Shown piece by piece: positions 50,189 through 64,000 of a stretch of DNA of 64,000 nucleotides; within the stretch, counting starts at the first letter, position 1, and every line of letters begins with the position of its first letter. The position numbers and the translations under genes are program-made. Source of the stretch: Cercis canadensis (taxonomy: Eukaryota; Streptophyta; Magnoliopsida; Fabales; Fabaceae); NCBI GenBank assembly GCA_003255065.1, contig QAOA01003028.1:1132351-1196350 (forward strand), written 5' to 3'. The notes beneath the pieces are model-generated. The model ran no database searches. It was not told the origin of the DNA and saw only the letters and a list, made by a program, of their open reading frames with translations.

Positions 50189-51425
50189 TAAGTTATTCCA
50201 ATACTATTGAGCAGGACGCTAGTGACATATTTGAGAGATACAAGAAAGAGCAAACAAAAACCTACTTAGAAGATTACCTCCAAGGCACTATTAACCATTA
50301 GAGGAAAACATCAATATATTAACAAGACATAATAGCAATCAATTAAATTTCATTATTGACGGAGTTTTTTTTTTTTTTTGGTTGTAGGTAAAAGGCAATT
50401 TAAGCTCTAATTAATTGAGGCCTGGACTCTATAGTTTCTGGCCAGGAAACTTATAGTTATGACCAAAAGAGGAAGAATTGGGATTATATGTATGTACTAA
50501 CTAAATATGAGTTAAGAATAATTTTTCATGATTCCCTTAAAAAAAAAAAAAAAGAATAATTTACGACAAGCATAATAGAAAAAGTGATAGGAAAAGGACA
50601 AAAAGAAACTTTTTTATGACCATTTCTTATTTCTTAAGTAATTATAAAATCAATTTCAAGAGGTTGTACCATAAAATGGTTAAGGAACTAATTATGAATC
50701 TTGAGAAAGTCCTTAAGCAGCTTAAGCATCAAATTTGCTTGCTCCTTAAAGCAAATACTTGCAATGGATATACAAGTTCATTGTATTCTGTGGGAGAATC
50801 CAAACAGGAATTGCTGCTTTTGTTGGGATTTGGCTAGTAGCAGGGTTGTTTTTGTTGGTGTCTTTTACAATACATCTTCCCAATATTAGCATTAGATACA
50901 TACATTGTTGAAGGAGTACCTGACTATTTCATGACAATGATGTCAGATACTCTGTCTCATGTATCTTTGATGCCTTGGATGCAGTGGCAAGGGAGAATAG
51001 ATTTTGGGCACAACAATAAATGAAATAGAAAAATATGGTTTTTGTCCACATAATTATTGAAGGTAGTAGCAATGACCAATTCAAGCTTGCACTGTGGTAT
51101 AGAATATGCTGATTGTCAAATAAGAAAAGAAATCCAAGTAGTCTTTGTCCAAGTCAAAGAAAAATATATTACCAGCCACACCGTTTACAAAGTATGATAG
51201 ACTGCCAAATGTTTGGATATGAAGCCAAAATTATAAAGAAACAAATAAATGGAACCAATCAGCGTGACTTATTCAGCTCTCTATAGCTCAAGGCCAAAGA
51301 TGTTCAGTCCCTTCCCTTTATATAAAAGCCACTGAGCAGTGCAGAACAAAGCAGAGAAAACCAAGTTTGTATAAGCTTATAAAAAGCAAAAAAGAGAAAG
51401 AGGTGGTTAAAGCAGAGAGAAGATA
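50189..51425. other. Upstream region of the ERF gene
   Basis: AT-rich, becoming purine-rich toward the start codon. Frames at 50616-50889 have no family resemblance. Confidence 0.5.
51317..51328 (+). promoter_or_regulatory. TATA box of the ERF gene
   Basis: TTTATATAAAAG lies about 100 bp before the ATG, with a plausible start region (GAGCAGTGCAGAAC) some 20-30 bp further on. Confidence 0.65.
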
Positions 51426-52664
51426 ATGGCAAGGAAGAGAAAGGGTGTTGAAGCAGTGGAAGAAGAGAGAAAGTCAGGTGAGGGGAGCATGGCATGGGAT
51501 GAGATGGTGAAAGAAGCAGCAGCAGCAGCAGCAGAACTAGGAGGAGGGAGAAGAGCCAGGAAACGATTTGTTGGAGTGAGGCAAAGGCCATCAGGGAGAT
51601 GGGTAGCTGAGATAAAGGACACAATCCAGAAGATTAGAGTGTGGTTAGGCACTTTTGATACAGCTGAGGAAGCAGCTAGAGCCTATGATGAGGCTGCTTG
51701 CTTGCTTCGTGGTGCCAACACTAGGACAAACTTCTGGCCTTGTTCTCAATCATCATCAACTCCAGCTCTTCCCTCAAAGATCACCAATCTCCTTCTTCAA
51801 AGGCTTAAAGCAAGGAACAACACTAGTTGCTCTTCTAAATCCTCCAATTCTCTTCTCATCAACCACCAGCAGCAAAAGCTGCAAGAAGATAAAGACGATG
51901 CATATGCATATGGACAAGTGTCAACTGATTTCTCAGTTGATCAGTTCACCGATTTTCTTAATGATCCTGATGATTACAGCACAAGCAACAATGACTTTAT
52001 CAACAATAGTGCACAAATTGATTACATTACAAGTAGTTTTGAATCATGTTTAACTGAAAAGGGTGACTGCAGGGAAAGGGAAATGGATTTGGAATATAAT
52101 TGCAGTAATGTGACACAAACATCAAGTCCTGACTGCAATTCAGGAGGGGAAAGATCAGAGGTGGACAGTGAAGAAGAAGGCACTGATCTGGGTGTCCTGG
52201 ATTTTCAGTTTCTGGACAATGTTGCTCCATCATCTTACTATTCTCCTTTTGAGATAGCCGAAGAGATTGAGGAGCCTGTGGAGCCAGAGAACTATGTTGA
52301 TGAGCCTTCAATGCTCAGAGCTGCCATGAAGAGGATGAAATATGAAAGGAAATTCTCAGCTTCCCTCTATGCCTTCAATGGGATAACTGAGTGCTTAAAG
52401 TTGAAACTGGGATCAGGAAACTTGAGTGGAAGAGCAATTTCTGATCAACTAACCAACCTCAAGATGGCATGTAACAAGAACAAAATTGAGGAGAATAAGG
52501 AAGAGAAAGAGTACATGGAAGCAATGGATACGAAAGAGGAAGAGAACCCACAAACACCATCTGACATCGACTCCTCTTCTTCTTCTTCTTCTTCATCCAG
52601 TGTTGATGGAGAACTGTTACTTTGGAATTCACTGGATCTTCCTCCCATCTGCTTTTTTAACTAA
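51426..52664 (+). CDS. ERF transcription factor, ERN/RAP2.11 type
   Basis: A single-exon frame of 412 residues. One AP2/ERF DNA-binding domain spans about residues 47-104 ([13 protein letters not shown], then [20 protein letters not shown]), preceded by a basic RRARKR cluster and a short N-terminal [12 protein letters not shown] motif. The C-terminal half is acidic and Ser/Asn-rich, typical of an activation region, and contains the block [16 protein letters not shown] (about 305-320), which I know from ERN1/ERN2/ERN3 and RAP2.11-like proteins (ERF group V). These regulate root hair, potassium or symbiosis-related programmes in different species; which role applies here is not visible. A six-Ala run (31-36) is encoded by a GCA repeat and a C-terminal poly-Ser run by a TCT repeat, so length may vary between individuals. 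Convergent with the SnRK1 gene. Confidence 0.92.
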   Translation: MARKRKGVEAVEEERKSGEGSMAWDEMVKEAAAAAAELGGGRRARKRFVGVRQRPSGRWVAEIKDTIQKIRVWLGTFDTAEEAARAYDEAACLLRGANTRTNFWPCSQSSSTPALPSKITNLLLQRLKARNNTSCSSKSSNSLLINHQQQKLQEDKDDAYAYGQVSTDFSVDQFTDFLNDPDDYSTSNNDFINNSAQIDYITSSFESCLTEKGDCREREMDLEYNCSNVTQTSSPDCNSGGERSEVDSEEEGTDLGVLDFQFLDNVAPSSYYSPFEIAEEIEEPVEPENYVDEPSMLRAAMKRMKYERKFSASLYAFNGITECLKLKLGSGNLSGRAISDQLTNLKMACNKNKIEENKEEKEYMEAMDTKEEENPQTPSDIDSSSSSSSSSSVDGELLLWNSLDLPPICFFN

Positions 52665-55400
52665 CTGAATAACAGATACTCAATTAGTACCATTCATTTC
52701 TCTTACTCTAATGTATGCTAAGAAGCATAAATTGTAATGTCAGATTTTGTAGTAATCAAATGAAGTCATATTTTTTAAGTAACCAAAATGTTGTCATTTC
52801 TATTTCCTTACTTCATTATCCCTCATATCTGTCAGTAAGGAATGAATTTGGAAAGAACCTTATCTTCCATTATCCCCAATGATTTTTCTTCTTTTCTTTT
52901 TTGGACATGCTAGCTCATTATCATTATGATTCTAGTAATATTTCCCAAGTAATGAAGATACAACTGCAAATTCATATCATAACATTATACGTCAAGACAA
53001 GAACTGGGTTAATCATATTACCAAAAAAAAGAGAGAAGTGGGTTAATCAAGCATATCTTTGTCAATGACTACAATTGTTATCAAGTAGTATAAATTGTGC
53101 TTTGCTTTCTAATCTAAGTCTAATTGTGATGTCATAACATGTCCACAACTACCTCTCTTATATAATCTCCAATGGACCTAAACAAACTAATATATGAATT
53201 ATCAATTTTCATCTGATATTCCTTTTGCAAGCATTTTATCTACTAAGCAATCTGCAATATATCCTCCTATTTTTTGAGATTAAATTTTATTTACCTAATA
53301 ATTTACCCACGTTTACTTGATTTAAATTTGTGGGGTGAGTCTTGAATGCAGTTAAATCAGTCAATGTTTGGTTATTAACCATAATCCAATTTAACAATCT
53401 TTCTCATAATTCTTTTAATGAAAAACTTTGCTGCAATAATAACCATCAAATAGTGGATCATTAAGCAATTTCATTTTGTCCATAAAAGACATATGTGCAG
53501 TACAATTTCTGACTACAATTAATTTACAGCATTATTGAGGTAATGAGGTCCATGTTCTCGCCGTGGAACTTAAGCTACAATGCTTGAAAATTGTCAAAGC
53601 ACAGCATCTTTATGCACGCCGCCATTCTGCAGAGATGGAAGTACAAGAGGAAGAAGATGGAAGTGGAGGAAAATTAACTGAAAAAATAATTTCTTACACA
53701 CGATTATGATAAATATGAGACAATAAGGAAAAACAATTGCTAAAAAATTTCCCCTAAGCCCACATTTAATTAGTTCTCCAAAATTAGGGTGAAATAGGAG
53801 ACAAAATGTGATGCGTGACTATGTATTTGTATAGGATTATTTAAATATTTTTAGGGAGTCATTATTTTTACTCTCTATTTTGCTAATATTATACTTTATT
53901 TAATATATAAATATGATATAGACTAAATTATCTTTAATTAATATGAAAATTTTTTAACTTTGACTAAAAAATTTATATTAAATGAGGATTTTTACAATTA
54001 ACTAAATATTTTTTATATTAAATGAGGATAAATTAATTTATATTATATTTAGACATTAAATAGAATATGACATCAATAAAATCGAGTGTAAAAATAACAA
54101 AACATACTTTTTAGGCATATAATCAATTATGCGGCTTGAAAGTGTGCGTTTATTTAGCTAAAAAAAAAACAAAAGAAACAAGTTTTCACATATTCAAAGA
54201 CATCTCATAAGCTCCCCATCTAAACTTTTGATTATGAAATAATTACTCATTTTACCATGACCTTCAATTTCTACCTAATTACCCTTTAATATTTATTACA
54301 CCATAAAAATACTTTATACACTATACACAATCCAAATAAAAACTAATTATTAAGAAATTACTTTTTGAACTAACATACCCAAAAACGAGTTTTCATAATC
54401 AATTCTACTTATATTCGATTAAGTACATAAACCCTATTTTCTAAGCTAATTCAAAGTTTCAAACACTAATTCCAAGAAAATTCCCATTTTTTTTCTTTTG
54501 GTTTTCCTCTATGGCAAAATGAGGAAACGATTTTTTCTACTCCTCATAGACTATTAAAAGACAAAAAGATTGAATCTGATAATTGTTTTTTTTTTTAGCT
54601 AAAACCTTGAGTAAAGTATTAATAAATAGATATTGATAAAAAAAAATTAATAGTTGAAATTCTAATAAAACGAAACATCTGGATAATAACCTATAAACTT
54701 TTAAAACCCACTTCTTGATTCTATCGTCAGCGAGTATCCAAGCACAGTTTGCTCTATGAAATATTGCATTATCAACCACGCGCATGGATAGAATGGCTTG
54801 ATTCAGATTCACAATAGAATTTAAAATTAATAATAATTAAAAAAAAAAAAAAAACTCGTTAAAAGGGTAAATGACAAACAAGCTCTTTTTTTGCAGAAAT
54901 TAATGACTGTGAAAGACAGTCTATAGGGTGGAGAAATGACTATGATTGTTACATTGCATGTGTAGACACATCATCTTAAATTACATGCAAAGAAAGCAAG
55001 AAAGCTAATCTGCAAGCTCACGCTACACGCAGAAACTCTGCTCTAGAGTAACAATAGCATCAACCATTTACAACACTCAGTTGGATACACTATAATATGT
55101 ATGACACCACTGTCTAACGAGGGTTACTTTTTTCATGACATCCCTAGAGATTTCACAGCATTGAGACAATTCAATACCACGAGTGAATGGCAGATCTAGT
55201 CAACCAACACGATTAAGGAAGCCTATCCAATATGGAGAATAGGCTAGTAATAATGATCACCCATTTAAAAACTGGGGGCATACTAGAAACAGTTAAAATA
55301 TATTCAAACTGAAAGGGCACTTATGTACAATGTAAGCTTCTTATTCACAAGCATCATAAGATACATATCAAGTCTCCCTTGTGAGCCTAACCTCTTCACT
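52665..55400. other. Convergent intergenic region between ERF and SnRK1 genes
   Basis: Holds both 3' UTRs at its ends and AT-rich DNA between, including an AT-rich repeat copy at about 53857-54100. The frame at 54537-54812 (-) shows no family features. Confidence 0.6.
53857..54100. repeat. AT-rich dispersed repeat, copy 2
   Basis: Same ordered words as 46752-46985. Ends with GTGTAAAAATAACA, the inverse of the left-end GTTATTTTTACA word, which suggests a MITE with short inverted ends. Confidence 0.6.
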
Positions 55401-62880
<7,480 letters not shown>

Positions 62881-62936
62881 CCAGGTATGTTGTCAGCTTA
62901 CACTACGTTGCATAAGGCCCCTGGATCACGTGTTTA

Positions 62937-62942
62937 CTAAAA
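62937..62942. promoter_or_regulatory. G-box/ABRE-like CACGTG in the SnRK1 promoter
   Basis: On the gene strand the context is AACACGTGATCC, containing the ACACGTG core bound by bZIP factors. It lies about 60 bp above the proposed first exon. Single motif; role inferred. Confidence 0.4.
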
Positions 62943-63613
62943 CCAGTGTGCCGCTGAGCAAATTGTTCTTTTCTTTCTTTTTCTTTTTTAATTTTTATTT
63001 TGCTTTCGGCTTTGAGTTAAGCATTTGCTTTTGAAATAGGAAAGATTATTATATTCCAGACTTTGTAATGTAACGTAATTATTATTATTATATATTTCAA
63101 TTTAATCAAAAATAAATAAATAAAGTATTTTCTAAAAATAAAAAATTTAGACAAATGTTGTGCTTTTTATTAAGGTTTAGTACTATAAACTTTTTTAAAA
63201 AAAATTTCATTAAAAATATCTATTTTTCAGTCCTAGAATAAAACTTATCCAAACAAACCTTGTTTTGATATGGATAGGTATTCTTAGCATATCTAATCGA
63301 TTTATCATTACTATTATTTAAGATTAATACTCCATTATTCAATATGCCTTTACTGTCCCAAAATTCTGATAATATCCTTTATTTATTTAGATGTATATTG
63401 AATAAATTAGTACTTGTTTTAAAAGTTTAAATAAAAATAATTATTTAATATAATTTTTATCTACTTCCTTTATTTTTTTTGTTCCACTTTCTTTTTCCTT
63501 CTCTCATTCTTTATCTCATTAATTTTCTTTCTCCTCTTTAACTATTCAATTGTTTCATTTTAATGTTTTAAATTTACTTTTAGTGCAACATTGTAGTATC
63601 AATTATGTTTTCT

Positions 63614-63664
<51 letters not shown>

Positions 63665-64000
63665 TATGTTCTCTTTTTTAATGTTACAAAAGAGTGGGAA
63701 ACTAAAATGGAAAATCAAAGAGAATCTTGATAATGGGGATAATGAATTCGACAATATGTGGAGCAATATTAAAGCAAGTCGAATCTGCAAAAAGTAAAAT
63801 AGTAGGAAGATTGATAAGGGAATATAATATTTCCCATGTTCTTCTGATTTTTTTTCTTTTTTCTTTTTTTGTGTTAAAAGAGGCTTTTTGACAAAATTAC
63901 ATTGAATCTAGACTTATTTCATATCACTTGACTATCACATGTTGATTCAGTCGTTAATAGAATATAACCAGCGAAACATAAAAAGAAGAAATTTTATTTA
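62943..64000. other. AT-rich flank upstream of SnRK1
   Basis: No gene seen. Includes pyrimidine-rich tracts and a long (TA)n microsatellite. Confidence 0.6.
63617..63661. repeat. (TA)n microsatellite, about 45 bp
   Basis: Longest uninterrupted TA run in the window. Confidence 0.95.

Noticed and set aside
51304..51652. Leu/Ser/Pro-rich ORFs on - strand
   Set aside because: Antisense of the ERF 5' region caused by GCA/purine repeats.

Overview
This is a window of nuclear plant DNA, almost certainly from a eudicot. The evidence is AT-rich intergenic DNA, GT-AG introns, a DYW-type PPR gene, a SnRK1 kinase, a VTI1 SNARE, a PME31-type pectinesterase, a Ty1/copia element and several MITEs. The species cannot be named from the sequence.

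Layout: 141-2406 (-) disordered PLDRP1-like protein with a 42-bp coding repeat; 4292-6823 (+) PME31-type pectin methylesterase, six exons; 7608-8644 (+) shortened DUF1997-like plastid protein; 9.2-10.2 kb non-coding tandem repeat; 11334-11406 (-) tRNA-Ala(TGC); 12309-14210 (-) intronless DYW PPR protein; 15966-19544 (-) VTI1-type Qb-SNARE, five exons; 23722-41980 (+) HYP1/OSCA2-type channel, ten coding exons, with a complete but decayed antisense Copia element and two foldback elements in its introns; 43.5-45.9 kb repeat field; 51426-52664 (+) ERN/RAP2.11-type ERF factor; 55401-60136 (-) SnRK1 catalytic alpha subunit, ten coding exons plus a 5'-leader intron; 62.9-64 kb AT-rich flank. All multi-exon models except the DUF1997 gene were rebuilt by hand, with intact phase and lengths close to the known families.

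From remembered locus numbers, the gene set is colinear with Arabidopsis segments near At3g29075-At3g29160, At5g39440-At5g39570 and At3g01090-At3g01100. Together they suggest one ancestral block in the order PLDRP1, PME31, DUF1997, VTI1, HYP1, SnRK1alpha.

The sequence carries a clear assembly signature. Single N characters at 9807, 23409, 29207, 33907, 44005 and 45363 each sit within or next to near-identical direct duplications, two of which duplicate HYP1 exons 1 and 5. These look like unmerged allelic or contig overlaps, though real tandem duplication is not excluded. I found no convincing undescribed molecular system. The most useful non-standard observations are the composite synteny, the N-joined exon duplications, the shortened DUF1997 gene, a family of foldback elements (three with exact 9-bp target duplications), and a possible uORF plus long leader intron in SnRK1.
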